Shown: piece by piece, positions 48,343-58,022 of the stretch
Layout of the letters: every line of letters begins with the position of its first letter
Numbering within the stretch: the stretch's first letter is position 1
Origin: Grimontia kaedaensis
GTDB taxonomy: Bacteria; Pseudomonadota; Gammaproteobacteria; Enterobacterales; Vibrionaceae
Direction of reading: 5' to 3'
Length of the DNA stretch: 64,000 bases
NCBI RefSeq assembly: GCF_023746615.1
Contig: NZ_CP082275.1
Span: 1-64,000 of the forward strand
Made by a program: the position numbers and the translations under genes
The notes under the pieces: model-generated
Told to the model about the DNA's origin: nothing
Seen by the model: the letters and a program-made list of their open reading frames with translations, nothing else
Database searches by the model: none

Positions 48343-48573
48343 ATGCGTTTCCGCAGATTCTCCGGTCTGAATATCCTCCTGTTGAGCAGTTTCTTTGGTG
48401 TCTGCTGATCTGCTGTTAGCCTTGGGAAGGCTATCGAAAGACAAGGAAGTTCAGACGAACTGCCAGCACTGTATCCCTATTGGCTTAGTAACGGGCATGT
48501 ATACGACATCAAGCTGGATATGTCGTTTGTGGCGATATCAGACTCGCTGACATTGAATGTATTGTGTGGGTGA
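48343..48573 (+). pseudogene. decayed paralogue of the preceding secreted protein
   Basis: Reading from ATG 48343, 21 codons give a signal-peptide-like start (MRFRRFSGLNILLLSSFFGV...). A single in-frame TGA at 48406-48408 then interrupts the frame, which continues open for 54 codons to TGA at 48571. The second part contains YPYWLSNGHVYDI...LNVLCG, which parallels PYWVSEMRAFDV...LLVLC at the end of the upstream gene, at the same position relative to the stop. The SPOR-like part is missing. With TGA read as TGG it would be a 76-residue secreted protein. It is probably a truncated duplicate killed by a nonsense mutation, or a sequencing error. Confidence 0.5.
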
Positions 48574-48602
48574 CAAAAAAGCCCCGCAAAGGCGAGGCTT
48601 CT
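48573..48602 (-). terminator. terminator of gor
   Basis: On the minus strand AAGCCTCGC / GCGGGGCTT (one mismatch) is followed by TTTTTTG. It lies about 17 bases past the gor stop. Confidence 0.85.
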
Positions 48603-48618
48603 TCTAAGACCATAGCGA

Positions 48619-49974
48619 TCAACGCATGGTAACAAACTCCTCTGAGCCTGTTGGGTGGATTGCGACAACGCTGTCGAAATCCGCTTTGGTTGCGCCCATC
48701 TTCATCGCAACGCCAAAGCCCTGAATCATCTCATCCACGGTGTAGCCGATGCCGTGAAGACCCACCACTTTCTCGTCATCACCCGCACATACCAGCTTCA
48801 TTTTGCATGGTTGACGATGCTGGGTAACAGCGGTGTACATCGCGGTGAAGCTGGAGGTGTAAACCTTCACATTCTCTTCGCCATACTGCGCTTTGGCTTC
48901 GCCTTCGGTCAGGCCGATAGTACCGATCGGTGGGTGGCTGAAAACCACGGTTGGGATCAGCTCGTAGTCCATCTTGGCGTCTGCTTTGCCATTGAACAGG
49001 CGCTCTGACAGTTGGCGACCTGCTTTAACCGCGACTGGCGTCAGCTCAACACCGCCTTCCATGATGTCACCTACACAGTAAATACCAGGTACATTGGTGT
49101 TCTGGAATTCATCCACTTTGATATAACCGCGGTCGTTGGTTTCTACTCCTGCTGCGGCCAGATTGATTTTCTCTGTGACTGGATGACGGCCGATTGCCCA
49201 AATCAGCAGATCGGTGTTGTGGGTTTCACCGCTTTCAAAATGTAAGGTTAGTGAGCCGTCAGACTCTTTCACCACTTCTTTCGGAATCGAGTGAGTGTGA
49301 AGCGCGGGGCCTTCTTTTTCCATGACTTCAACAATGGTATCGATGATCATTGGGTCGAAGCTGCGAAGTGGAGACTCTTTACGTACAAACAGGTGCGTTT
49401 CAGTGCCCAGTGCATTAAATACACCAGCGATTTCTACCGCAATGTAACCTGCGCCGACTATTGCTACACGTTTTGGCTGCTCGTTAAGCTCAAAGAAGCC
49501 GTTGGAGTCGATACCGTGTTCTGCCCCTGGAATGTTTGGAATGGTTGGTGCGCCGCCTACTGCAACTAGAATGTTGTCAGCGGTATAGTGCTCGCCGTTT
49601 ACTTCCACCGTTTTTGCATCAACAAACTTGCCGAAGCCTTCAATCACTTCGATTTTGTTCTTGCCCAGCACGTTTTCATAAGAGGTATGGATGCGGCCAA
49701 TGTAGGCTTCACGGTTTTCTACCAGCTTGTCCCAGCTGAACTTGTTCAGTGTGGTGTCAAAGCCATAGTCAGGGCCGTACATTTTGATGGCTTCTGCGAT
49801 TTGCGCGCCGTGCCACATCACCTTTTTCGGTACACAACCTACATTTACACAGGTGCCGCCGAGATGTTGCGCTTCGATCAACGCGACTTTTGCACCGTAC
49901 ATCGCGGCACGGTTTGCGGAGGCGATACCGCCACTGCCGCCGCCGATACAAATATAATCAAAATGCTTGGCCAT
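48619..49974 (-). CDS. gor: glutathione reductase
   Basis: Gor is the FAD-dependent enzyme that reduces glutathione disulfide with NADPH. The 451-residue length matches E. coli. An N-terminal FAD motif GGGSGG is at 11-16. The redox-active pair Cys42/Cys47 is in GGTCVNVGCVPKK, and the NADPH-binding Rossmann motif is VGAGYIAVE. The interface segment HPTGSEEFVTMR at the C-terminus holds the catalytic His of the partner subunit. The start MAKHFDYICIGGG has GGAGAAAC before it; 18 in-frame codons upstream are rejected. It is monocistronic. Confidence 0.97.
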   Translation of the reverse strand: MAKHFDYICIGGGSGGIASANRAAMYGAKVALIEAQHLGGTCVNVGCVPKKVMWHGAQIAEAIKMYGPDYGFDTTLNKFSWDKLVENREAYIGRIHTSYENVLGKNKIEVIEGFGKFVDAKTVEVNGEHYTADNILVAVGGAPTIPNIPGAEHGIDSNGFFELNEQPKRVAIVGAGYIAVEIAGVFNALGTETHLFVRKESPLRSFDPMIIDTIVEVMEKEGPALHTHSIPKEVVKESDGSLTLHFESGETHNTDLLIWAIGRHPVTEKINLAAAGVETNDRGYIKVDEFQNTNVPGIYCVGDIMEGGVELTPVAVKAGRQLSERLFNGKADAKMDYELIPTVVFSHPPIGTIGLTEGEAKAQYGEENVKVYTSSFTAMYTAVTQHRQPCKMKLVCAGDDEKVVGLHGIGYTVDEMIQGFGVAMKMGATKADFDSVVAIHPTGSEEFVTMR

Positions 49975-50063
49975 GAGTTTCTCCGTTTGGTTATTCTTAA
50001 ATCCCGTTGAGCGGGGAAGCATTAGCATCCCCTGATAATATCAGACCTTTCAAGATCCGTATG

Positions 50064-50903
50064 TTATTCAGGCACTACCCATTGTACAAATTGGTGGCCT
50101 GTCTCGGGTGCAATTTTACTTTGCAGCCAAGGTAGAATTTCTTTCATCTGTGCTTCCAGCGTCCATGGTGGATTAATCACAATCATGCCGGATGCTGTCA
50201 TGCCGCGCTCTTCACTGTCTTCCGCCACACCCAGTTCGATTTGCAGGATTTTGCGGATACCAAGCTTTTCCAGACCTTTGGTAATGAGATCGATATTTTT
50301 GCGGTAAACCACCGGATACCAAATCGCATAGGTGCCGGTTGCCCAGCGCTTCACGCTCTCATCAATCGCATCTACCACGTCCTGATATTCGTGTTTGAGC
50401 TCATAAGGTGGGTCAATCAGTACCACCCCGCGCCGCTCTTTTGGTGGAAGGCTTGCTTTAAGACGTGCGTAGCCATCTTCTTTGTACATTTTTACCTGGC
50501 GGTCACCGCGGAACTCCTGAAGCAGGAGAGGAAAATCGCTAGGGTGAAGCTCTGTGAAAATAGCGCGATCTTGCTCGCGTAGCAGGCTGTGGCCAACTTT
50601 CGGTGAGCCAGGGTAGTAACGCAGTTTGTTGCCTTGGTTCAGTGCACGAATAGTATCAAGGTAAGGTTTGATCGCTTCAGGGGCATCGTCGCAGTCCCAA
50701 ATCAAGCCAATGCCTTCTTTGTATTCACCGGTTTTCTCAGCGCGCTCGTCAGATAAATCGTAGCGACCCGCACCGCTATGGGTGTCATGGTAGACAAAGG
50801 CTTTGTCTTTTTGCTTGAGCGATTCAATGATGAGGCTTTGAACTATGTGTTTGAGCACATCAGCATGGTTGCCAGCATGGAAGCTGTGGCGGTAACTGAG
50901 CAT
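50064..50903 (-). CDS. rlmJ: 23S rRNA (adenine2030-N6)-methyltransferase
   Basis: RlmJ methylates A2030 of 23S rRNA using S-adenosylmethionine. The protein has 279 residues from MLSYRHSFHAGNHADVLKH, aligned with the E. coli start. The catalytic motif DPPY is at 164-167. A 12-codon in-frame extension upstream is possible, and neither start has a strong ribosome-binding site. It follows the gor gene direction with its own short leader and is divergent from prlC. Confidence 0.95.
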   Translation of the reverse strand: MLSYRHSFHAGNHADVLKHIVQSLIIESLKQKDKAFVYHDTHSGAGRYDLSDERAEKTGEYKEGIGLIWDCDDAPEAIKPYLDTIRALNQGNKLRYYPGSPKVGHSLLREQDRAIFTELHPSDFPLLLQEFRGDRQVKMYKEDGYARLKASLPPKERRGVVLIDPPYELKHEYQDVVDAIDESVKRWATGTYAIWYPVVYRKNIDLITKGLEKLGIRKILQIELGVAEDSEERGMTASGMIVINPPWTLEAQMKEILPWLQSKIAPETGHQFVQWVVPE

Positions 50904-51035
50904 GTCGATATCCGGTGAAAATAGAAAAGTGTCGAGCATTATCGCTTATTGGAGGGATGGATCCAGCCTCAGCATTGAAAAGCCGCGTAATTGCCTTCAT
51001 AAATACTAAGACTGAATATTATGAAGGAACTCATT

Positions 51036-53078
51036 ATGCCCAACCCGCTGCTGTCGTTTAACGATTTGCCTCCTTTTTCTCAAATCAAACCTGAGCACGT
51101 GCAACCTGCCGTCGAGCAGGCGATTGCTGATTGCCGCGCTGCGATTGAAGCGGTTTTGGAAAACAACACAGATCCAAGTTGGGATACTATTTGTGAACCA
51201 CTGGCAGAGAGCGATGACAGGCTAAGCCGTATTTGGTCACCGATAGGACATATGAATGCGGTGGTGAACAGCAAGGCGCTGCGTGAAGCCTATGAGGCTT
51301 GTTTGCCAATGTTGTCTGACTACTCGACATGGGTAGGTCAGCACAAGCCGCTTTATGATGCGTACAAAGCCATCAAGGCGCGTGATGATTTTGAATCGCT
51401 GACGCCGGCACAGCAGAAGACCATTACCGATTCTCTGCGTGATTTCGAGCTTTCAGGTATCGCGCTTCCACCGGCAGAACAGCACCGCTTCGGTGAAATC
51501 AGCAAGCGATTGTCTGAGCTGTCGTCGACCTTCTCGAACAATGTGCTCGACGCCACCATGGGATGGTCCAAGCATGTGACCGACGAAAACGCGTTGGCAG
51601 GCATGCCTGAATCCGCGCTTGCTGCAGCTAAAGCGCAAGCTGAAAGCAAAGAGCTTGATGGTTATTTGCTGACACTGGATATTCCTTCTTACCTGCCAGT
51701 CATGACGTATTGTGATAACCGTGAGCTTCGCGCTGAAATGTACGAAGCGTACACCACCCGAGCATCTGACCGTGGTCCAAATGCAGGCAAATGGGACAAC
51801 ACCGACCTCATCAATGAAACCCTGCTGCTGAAAAGTGAGATTTCCCGTCTGCTGGGCTTTGCCACTTACAGTGAACTGTCGCTGGCAACCAAAATGGCGG
51901 CGTCTACCGATCAGGTACTGACCTTCCTGAACGAGCTGGTGGAAAAAGCGCGCCCGCAGGGCTTAAAAGAATTCGATACTCTCAAGCAATTCGCCAAAGA
52001 CAACTTCGGCGTGGAAACGCTTGAGCCGTGGGATGTGGGTTACTACGCCGAGAAGCTCAAACAGCATCAATACAGCATTTCAGATGAAGAACTGCGCCCA
52101 TACTTCCCGGAAGACAAAGTGGTTGCCGGTCTTTTCGAAGTGCTGAAACGTGTGTTCGGTATGGACGTTAAACGCCGTGACGGCGTGGACGTGTGGCATG
52201 AGTCCGTCTCTTTCTACGATATCTTCGATGCGAAAGGCGAACTTCGTGGCAGCTTCTACCTTGACCTTTACGCCCGTGAACACAAACGTGGTGGCGCTTG
52301 GATGGACGAATGCCGCGTGCGTCGTGTGACTGAATCTGGCGATCTGCAAAGTCCGGTGGCTTACCTGACCTGTAACTTCAACAAGCCAATCGGCGGTAAA
52401 CCCGCGCTGTTTACTCATGATGAAGTCGTAACCTTGTTCCACGAGTTCGGCCATGGTATCCACCACATGCTGACCAAGGTCGATGTGTCGTCGGTATCTG
52501 GTATCAACGGTGTGCCTTGGGATGCGGTTGAGTTGCCAAGCCAGTTCCTCGAAAACTGGTGCTGGGAAGAAGACGCGCTGGCGTTTATCTCCGGCCACTA
52601 TGAGACCGGCGAGCCACTGCCAAAAGAGATGCTGGACAAAATGCTGGCGGCGAAGAACTACAACTCTGCCATGGGCATGTTGCGCCAACTAGAGTTTGGC
52701 TTATTCGACTTCACCCTGTTTACCCGTTTCGACGCGGAAGAAGGTGCGAAAGTGCTGGAAACGCTGGCAGAAGTGAAGAATCACGTCGCGGTTGTGCCGT
52801 CTCCAGACTGGAATCGATTCCCACACTCGTTCAGCCACATCTTTGCGGGTGGTTACAGTGCGGGTTACTACAGCTATCTTTGGGCGGAAGTGCTGTCTTC
52901 AGATGCATTCAGCCGCTTTGAAGAAGAGGGTATATTCAACACGGAAACGGGCCAGTCGTTCCTTGAGAACATTCTTGAGCGCGGCGGCAGTGAAGAGCCA
53001 ATGGAGTTGTTTAAACGCTTCCGTGGCCGCGAGCCATCACCGGACGCACTGCTGCGCCACAGCGGGATTGGCGTTTAA
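51036..53078 (+). CDS. prlC: oligopeptidase A
   Basis: PrlC is a cytosolic M3 metallopeptidase that degrades peptides, including cleaved signal peptides. The 680-residue length equals that of E. coli OpdA. The zinc site HEFGH is at 469-473, with the third ligand in the downstream helix after ENWCWEE. The start MPNPLLSFNDLPPF has a GAAGGAA ribosome-binding site; the ATG 15 bases upstream overlaps it. The position beside rlmJ and gor resembles E. coli (prlC-rlmJ-gor). A terminator follows. Confidence 0.97.
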   Translation: MPNPLLSFNDLPPFSQIKPEHVQPAVEQAIADCRAAIEAVLENNTDPSWDTICEPLAESDDRLSRIWSPIGHMNAVVNSKALREAYEACLPMLSDYSTWVGQHKPLYDAYKAIKARDDFESLTPAQQKTITDSLRDFELSGIALPPAEQHRFGEISKRLSELSSTFSNNVLDATMGWSKHVTDENALAGMPESALAAAKAQAESKELDGYLLTLDIPSYLPVMTYCDNRELRAEMYEAYTTRASDRGPNAGKWDNTDLINETLLLKSEISRLLGFATYSELSLATKMAASTDQVLTFLNELVEKARPQGLKEFDTLKQFAKDNFGVETLEPWDVGYYAEKLKQHQYSISDEELRPYFPEDKVVAGLFEVLKRVFGMDVKRRDGVDVWHESVSFYDIFDAKGELRGSFYLDLYAREHKRGGAWMDECRVRRVTESGDLQSPVAYLTCNFNKPIGGKPALFTHDEVVTLFHEFGHGIHHMLTKVDVSSVSGINGVPWDAVELPSQFLENWCWEEDALAFISGHYETGEPLPKEMLDKMLAAKNYNSAMGMLRQLEFGLFDFTLFTRFDAEEGAKVLETLAEVKNHVAVVPSPDWNRFPHSFSHIFAGGYSAGYYSYLWAEVLSSDAFSRFEEEGIFNTETGQSFLENILERGGSEEPMELFKRFRGREPSPDALLRHSGIGV

Positions 53079-53101
53079 CTCGCTAACACTAAACCCAAAA
53101 A

Positions 53102-53132
53102 GAAAAAGCACGGTTTCGACCGTGCTTTTTTG
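53102..53132. terminator. terminator between prlC and gppA
   Basis: AAAAGCACGGT / ACCGTGCTTTT with a TTCG tetraloop has a T run on the right and an A run on the left. It can serve both convergent genes. Confidence 0.93.
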
Positions 53133-53146
53133 TGCCTTCTATTGAC

Positions 53147-54628
53147 TTACGCGATGTTCAGCGGCCAGTGGTTATCGCTCTGGCGCTCTGCTTCAAGCGT
53201 CAACTCAGTCGCCATCAGCACATTTGCGTTCAGCCAGTTATCAGGCATCGTCAGTTCGAGCGAGTCGCCGTTTGCTTTCAGCGTAACCGCAGGAATCGCT
53301 TTACTGTCTCGGCGGTGACAGAGCAGTACCGCTATGCGTAAAAGACGCAGCAGGCGGTTAGCGCTGTTGGGTGAAATCGCACTTTGCGGCGCAATCGGAA
53401 TCAGTTGCTCGCGGTAGTGGCGCAGCATTTCAGCCAGCAGTTTTTTCTGCGCGCGGGTAAAACCGGGTAGGTCGAGGCTATCGAGCAGGTAAGCGGCATG
53501 CTCCCCGTCCTTTTTAAAGCCTATGCTCATGCCGATTTCATGTAGCTTCGCAGCCGCATCAAGCATCACGGGAGCGACAGGCTCTGCAATCCAGTCTGCA
53601 CCGCATTGTTGCAGCAGGCTTTGCGCTGTCTTCGCGACGTTGTCTGCGTGGATGTCGTCCAACTGGTAGCGGGACTGTATGCTGTGAATGGTACGCTTGC
53701 GGATGTCCTGCTCGGACATTGTATCCATCATGCCATACACCAAACCTTCACGCAGCGCGCCGCCGGCCAGCGTCATTGACTCGATACCTAAATCCTCAAA
53801 TATCGCAATGAGGATAGAGAGGCCGCTTGGAAACACCAAAGCTCGCTCTAACGTCAGGCCGTCGATATCGAGTTCTTCTACCTGTCCAAAGCCAATTGCC
53901 TGTTTGCGAAGGCGCTGGAGTTTCGCCAGGGTGATGGTTTCATCCATACCTTGCGCAACCATGATCTCCTGCAAGGCCTGTACGGTGCCGCTGGCACCCA
54001 CACAGACATCCCAACCGAGTTCGCAATAGCGTTTGACGATAGGGGAAAGCACCGCTTTTGCGCCTTCAATGGCGGAGTCGAAACTCTTTTCGGTGAGTGA
54101 GCGATCTTTAAAGTGCTTTTCCAGCCAGGTCACGCAGCCCATATCCAGACTGGTCAATGCCGCAGCATCAAAGCCTTCGCCGATAATCACTTCGGTACTG
54201 GCGCCACCGATATCGACCACCAGACGTTTACCTTTACCGCCTGAGGTGTGTGCTACGCCCTGATAGATGGTGCAGGCTTCTTCTTCTCCGGTGATCACAT
54301 TGATGGAGTGGCCAAGAATTTGGTTGGCACGTTTGATAAACACATCAGCGTTTTTGGCGCTGCGAAGGGCGGCGGTAGCGACGATGCGGATGTTGTCTGA
54401 AGGAATGTCCTGAAGGCGCTCAGCGAACAATGAAAGGCAATCCCAGCCGCGCTGCATGGCTTCGTCACTGAGATTCAAATTGCTGTCGAGGCCGGAGGCC
54501 AGGCGTACTTTACGTTTGATTTTTGCCAACGTTTGTACGCTGCCCTGAACTTCACGAACAACCAGCATGTGAAAGCTGTTTGAACCGAGGTCAATGGCAG
54601 CATACAGGGGCGAACGCGCGTTTTCCAT
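53147..54628 (-). CDS. gppA: guanosine-5'-triphosphate,3'-diphosphate phosphatase
   Basis: GppA is a cytosolic Ppx/GppA-family hydrolase that converts pppGpp to ppGpp and can act on polyphosphate. The 493-residue protein has the ASKHA phosphate-binding motifs IDLGSNSFHMLV near residue 12 and VVDIGGASTEVI near residue 136. A C-terminal HD-like helical region contains LHEIGMSIGF. The neighbour rhlB, in the same direction 24 bases upstream, reproduces the E. coli rhlB-gppA operon and favours GppA over Ppx. Confidence 0.93.
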   Translation of the reverse strand: MENARSPLYAAIDLGSNSFHMLVVREVQGSVQTLAKIKRKVRLASGLDSNLNLSDEAMQRGWDCLSLFAERLQDIPSDNIRIVATAALRSAKNADVFIKRANQILGHSINVITGEEEACTIYQGVAHTSGGKGKRLVVDIGGASTEVIIGEGFDAAALTSLDMGCVTWLEKHFKDRSLTEKSFDSAIEGAKAVLSPIVKRYCELGWDVCVGASGTVQALQEIMVAQGMDETITLAKLQRLRKQAIGFGQVEELDIDGLTLERALVFPSGLSILIAIFEDLGIESMTLAGGALREGLVYGMMDTMSEQDIRKRTIHSIQSRYQLDDIHADNVAKTAQSLLQQCGADWIAEPVAPVMLDAAAKLHEIGMSIGFKKDGEHAAYLLDSLDLPGFTRAQKKLLAEMLRHYREQLIPIAPQSAISPNSANRLLRLLRIAVLLCHRRDSKAIPAVTLKANGDSLELTMPDNWLNANVLMATELTLEAERQSDNHWPLNIA

Positions 54629-54652
54629 GCTCTGTGGTTACCCCTGATAGAT

Positions 54653-55951
54653 TTACGCTTTGTTTGTCGACGGGCGACGACGGCCGCGGCCACGTGATTG
54701 TGAGCCGGATTTGCCGGAGGTGTTACGGCGACTGTTTACCTGACGTGGGCGATGAACCTTGATAGGTGCAGGCAGGTCAGTCAGCAGGGCTTCTTCATTG
54801 TATTCAGATACCGGAATGGCGTGATCGATGTATTCTTCGATCGCCGGCAGGTTCACAGCATATTCTTCACACGCGAAGCTGATAGACGCACCGCTTGCAC
54901 CAGCACGACCTGTACGGCCGATACGGTGAACGTAATCTTCACAGTCATCTGGCAGGTCGTAGTTGAATACGTGGGTCACCTGAGGGATGTGCAGACCACG
55001 GGCAGCAACATCGGTTGCAACCAGAATGTCTACATTGCCTTTAGTGAACTCTTCCAGAATCTTAACGCGTTTCTTCTGAGGAACATCGCCAGTCAGTAGG
55101 CCTGCACGCAGGGCGTCGGCTGCCAGGTGACCCCAGATGTCTTCACAGCGATGCTTGGTGTTTGCAAACACGATCGCACGCTCCGGCCACTCTTCCTCAA
55201 TCAAGGTTTGCAGAAGGCGCATCTTGTCGGTGTTCGACGGATAGAACAGTTCTTCCTTAATGCGGTGACCGGTCTTTTGCTCTGGCTCAACCACAACATG
55301 TTCTGGGTTGGTCATGTGCTCAAACGCCAGTTCCTGTACGCGATAAGAAAGGGTCGCGGAGAACAGCATGTTCAGACGGTCTGCCGGAGCCGGCATACGG
55401 CGGAACAGGAAACGGATATCTTTAATAAAGCCGAGATCGAACATACGGTCGGCTTCATCAAGCACAACAGTTTGAATGCCACTCAGGTCAATCACACGCT
55501 GTTTGTAGAAATCGATAATACGGCCACAGGTACCGATCAGGATATCAACGCCGCCTTCCAGTACTTCTTTTTGCTTCTCATAAGCTTCGCCACCGTAGGC
55601 AAGACCTGCAGTCAGAGAGGTTGAAGCCAGCAGCGGAGCAGCATCGTTATAGATCTGGATCGCAAGTTCGCGCGTTGGTGCCATGATGATAGCGCGCGGA
55701 CAGTTTTTCTTGCGGTCGGCAGGTGCCTCCGTTGTCAGCAAATGGTGGAAAGTCGCAGTCAGGAATGCCATCGTCTTACCTGTGCCCGTCTGGGCCTGTC
55801 CTGCAATGTCTTGGCCGGTGAGCAGGACCGGCAATGCCAGAGCCTGGATAGGGGTACAATTATGAAACCCTTTTTCTTCCAAACCCTTGATAACATCGGC
55901 GTGAAGACCGAAGTCGGCAAATTTCTGCTCTGTGAGATGCGTCATTTTCAT
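54653..55951 (-). CDS. rhlB: ATP-dependent RNA helicase RhlB
   Basis: RhlB is the DEAD-box helicase of the RNA degradosome; it binds RNase E and unwinds RNA for PNPase. The 432-residue protein begins MKMTHLTEQKFADFG, which aligns with the E. coli start (ATG two codons upstream and another two downstream are alternatives; none has a strong ribosome-binding site). Visible motifs are the Q motif near NCTPIQ, Walker A AQTGTGKT, DEAD in VLDEADRMFD, SAT, and HRIGRTGRAG. The basic C-terminal tail (RRPSTNKA) is the RNA/RNase E contact. It is divergent from trxA. Confidence 0.97.
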   Translation of the reverse strand: MKMTHLTEQKFADFGLHADVIKGLEEKGFHNCTPIQALALPVLLTGQDIAGQAQTGTGKTMAFLTATFHHLLTTEAPADRKKNCPRAIIMAPTRELAIQIYNDAAPLLASTSLTAGLAYGGEAYEKQKEVLEGGVDILIGTCGRIIDFYKQRVIDLSGIQTVVLDEADRMFDLGFIKDIRFLFRRMPAPADRLNMLFSATLSYRVQELAFEHMTNPEHVVVEPEQKTGHRIKEELFYPSNTDKMRLLQTLIEEEWPERAIVFANTKHRCEDIWGHLAADALRAGLLTGDVPQKKRVKILEEFTKGNVDILVATDVAARGLHIPQVTHVFNYDLPDDCEDYVHRIGRTGRAGASGASISFACEEYAVNLPAIEEYIDHAIPVSEYNEEALLTDLPAPIKVHRPRQVNSRRNTSGKSGSQSRGRGRRRPSTNKA

Positions 55952-56064
55952 CCGCATAGAATATCAGCTTAGGCTTGCAATACGATAGTGAATACATTCA
56001 AATAGTGCGATGATTTACTGGTTGGTATATCACCAGTGACAAAAAATAATCATTGGAGTGAAAG

Positions 56065-56391
56065 ATGAGCGACAAGATTTTGCAGCTGACCGACGACAGC
56101 TTCGACGCAGATGTTATCAATGCTGCAGGCCCTGTACTGGTTGATTTTTGGGCAGAGTGGTGTGGTCCTTGTAAGATGATCGCCCCGATTCTTGACGAGA
56201 TCGCTGAAGAATACGAAGGGAAAGTCACTATTGGTAAACTGAATATCGACCAGAACGCAGGTACACCACCTAAGTTCGGTATCCGCGGTATTCCAACGCT
56301 GCTGCTGTTCAAAGACGGTGGCGTAGCGGCAACTAAGGTTGGCGCTCTGTCCAAAACTCAACTGAAAGAGTTCTTGGACGCAAACCTGTAA
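56065..56391 (+). CDS. trxA: thioredoxin 1
   Basis: TrxA is the 108-residue general protein disulfide reductase, reduced by TrxB. The active site WCGPC is at residues 32-36, preceded by the conserved DFWAE. A GGAGTGAAAG site precedes the ATG. The gene order rhlB (divergent)-trxA-rho is conserved with E. coli. Confidence 0.98.
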   Translation: MSDKILQLTDDSFDADVINAAGPVLVDFWAEWCGPCKMIAPILDEIAEEYEGKVTIGKLNIDQNAGTPPKFGIRGIPTLLLFKDGGVAATKVGALSKTQLKEFLDANL

Positions 56392-56401
56392 TGTGACAGA
56401 G

Positions 56402-56441
56402 AAGCCGTGACCATCCCCGGGCACGGCTTAATTCTTTTTAT
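56402..56441 (+). terminator. terminator after trxA
   Basis: AAGCCGTG (56402-56409) / CACGGCTT (56422-56429) is followed by AATTCTTTTTAT. The stretch 56442-56579 that follows is the rho leader, presumably with an autoregulatory Rho-binding region. Confidence 0.8.
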
Positions 56442-56579
56442 CACCTAGACAGTTTTCCAATCTGGTGCTAACTTATTGCACGTAAATTGTACATTTCTGT
56501 TCATTCCTCGATCACAGCCTTGATCGCTAAACCCTAACTAACTCAGACCTCAAATTTGACTGACAAGACACCTACCACT

Positions 56580-57845
56580 ATGAATCTTACCGAACTGAAG
56601 AATCAGGCCGTTTCTGAGCTTGTAGCCTTGGGCGAAAGCATGGGCCTTGAGAACCTTGCCCGCCTCCGTAAACAAGACATCATCTTTGCCATCCTTAAGC
56701 AGCACGCGAAAAGCGGCGAAGATATCTTTGGCAACGGTGTGCTAGAAATTCTTCAGGACGGTTTCGGCTTCCTGCGCAGCGCAGACAGTTCTTACCTGGC
56801 AGGCCCGGATGACATCTACGTGTCGCCAAGCCAGATTCGCCGTTTCAACCTGCGTACCGGTGACACCATTTCAGGCAAAATTCGTCCACCGAAAGACGGT
56901 GAGCGTTACTTCGCACTGTTGAAAGTGAACGAAGTTAACCACGACAAGCCTGACAATGCGCGTAACAAGATCCTGTTTGAAAACCTGACCCCACTGCACG
57001 CCAACGAGCGTATGGTGATGGAGCGTGGTAACGGTTCAACCGAAGACATCACAGCACGTGTGCTGGACTTGGCATCGCCAATCGGTAAAGGTCAGCGTGG
57101 TCTGATTGTGGCACCGCCAAAAGCGGGTAAAACCATGCTGCTTCAAAATATTGCGCAGAGCATTGCCTACAATCACCCTGAGTGTGAGCTGATGGTACTT
57201 CTTATCGACGAACGTCCGGAAGAAGTGACCGAGATGCAGCGTCTGGTTAAAGGTGAAGTGGTTGCTTCAACCTTCGACGAGCCAGCAAGCCGTCACGTAC
57301 AGGTTGCTGAAATGGTGATCGAGAAGGCCAAGCGTCTGGTAGAGCACAAGAAAGACGTGGTTATCCTGCTGGATTCCATCACCCGTCTGGCACGTGCATA
57401 CAACACCGTGGTACCAAGCTCAGGCAAAGTACTGACCGGTGGTGTGGATGCTAACGCACTGCACCGTCCGAAGCGTTTCTTCGGTGCGGCACGTAACGTA
57501 GAAGAGGGCGGCAGCCTGACAATCATCGCCACAGCACTGGTTGATACCGGTTCTAAGATGGATGAAGTTATCTACGAAGAATTCAAAGGTACAGGTAACA
57601 TGGAATTGCACCTGTCCCGTAAGATTGCGGAGAAGCGAGTTTTCCCTGCTATCGACTTCACCCGTTCAGGCACACGTCGCGAAGAGTTGTTGACCAAGCC
57701 TGACGAGCTTCAGAAGATGTGGATCCTGCGCAAGATTGTTCACCCGATGGGCGAAATCGAAGGCATGGAGTTCCTGATCGACAAGTTGGCAATGACCAAA
57801 ACCAACGACGAGTTCTTCGAAGCCATGCGTCGTCAAAAATCATAA
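56580..57845 (+). CDS. rho: transcription termination factor Rho
   Basis: Rho is the hexameric RNA-dependent ATPase that ends transcription at unstructured, C-rich sites and silences foreign DNA. The 421-residue protein starts MNLTELKNQAVSEL, aligned with the E. coli start. A TTG 24 bases upstream is in frame but unlikely. The RNA-binding N-terminal fold is about residues 48-115, Walker A is in APPKAGKTMLLQ near 180, and Walker B includes VVILLDSITR. The ATG has no clear Shine-Dalgarno, as is common at this gene. A terminator follows. Confidence 0.98.
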   Translation: MNLTELKNQAVSELVALGESMGLENLARLRKQDIIFAILKQHAKSGEDIFGNGVLEILQDGFGFLRSADSSYLAGPDDIYVSPSQIRRFNLRTGDTISGKIRPPKDGERYFALLKVNEVNHDKPDNARNKILFENLTPLHANERMVMERGNGSTEDITARVLDLASPIGKGQRGLIVAPPKAGKTMLLQNIAQSIAYNHPECELMVLLIDERPEEVTEMQRLVKGEVVASTFDEPASRHVQVAEMVIEKAKRLVEHKKDVVILLDSITRLARAYNTVVPSSGKVLTGGVDANALHRPKRFFGAARNVEEGGSLTIIATALVDTGSKMDEVIYEEFKGTGNMELHLSRKIAEKRVFPAIDFTRSGTRREELLTKPDELQKMWILRKIVHPMGEIEGMEFLIDKLAMTKTNDEFFEAMRRQKS

Positions 57846-57860
57846 GACGCGCCAGACTTC

Positions 57861-57893
57861 CAAAAAAAGCACCGCAATGCGGTGCTTTTTTAT
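57861..57893 (+). terminator. terminator of rho
   Basis: AAAAGCACCGC / GCGGTGCTTTT with an AAT loop and a T6 run lies 20 bases after the stop. Confidence 0.94.
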
Positions 57894-58022
57894 TAGCCTT
57901 ACGAAGGCTCAGTGCTCTATTAATAATCTTATTGGTTGCCAAAACTGATACAGAGCATCAGAATTGAGGCAAAATCGCCAACCAGTCAGCGAAAATGGAT
58001 CGGCTGACGCAGGATTTCCGGG

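Noticed and set aside
48406..48408. In-frame TGA as a selenocysteine codon
   Set aside because: No SECIS-like hairpin is evident directly after it and the protein is not a known selenoprotein; a nonsense mutation or sequencing error is simpler.
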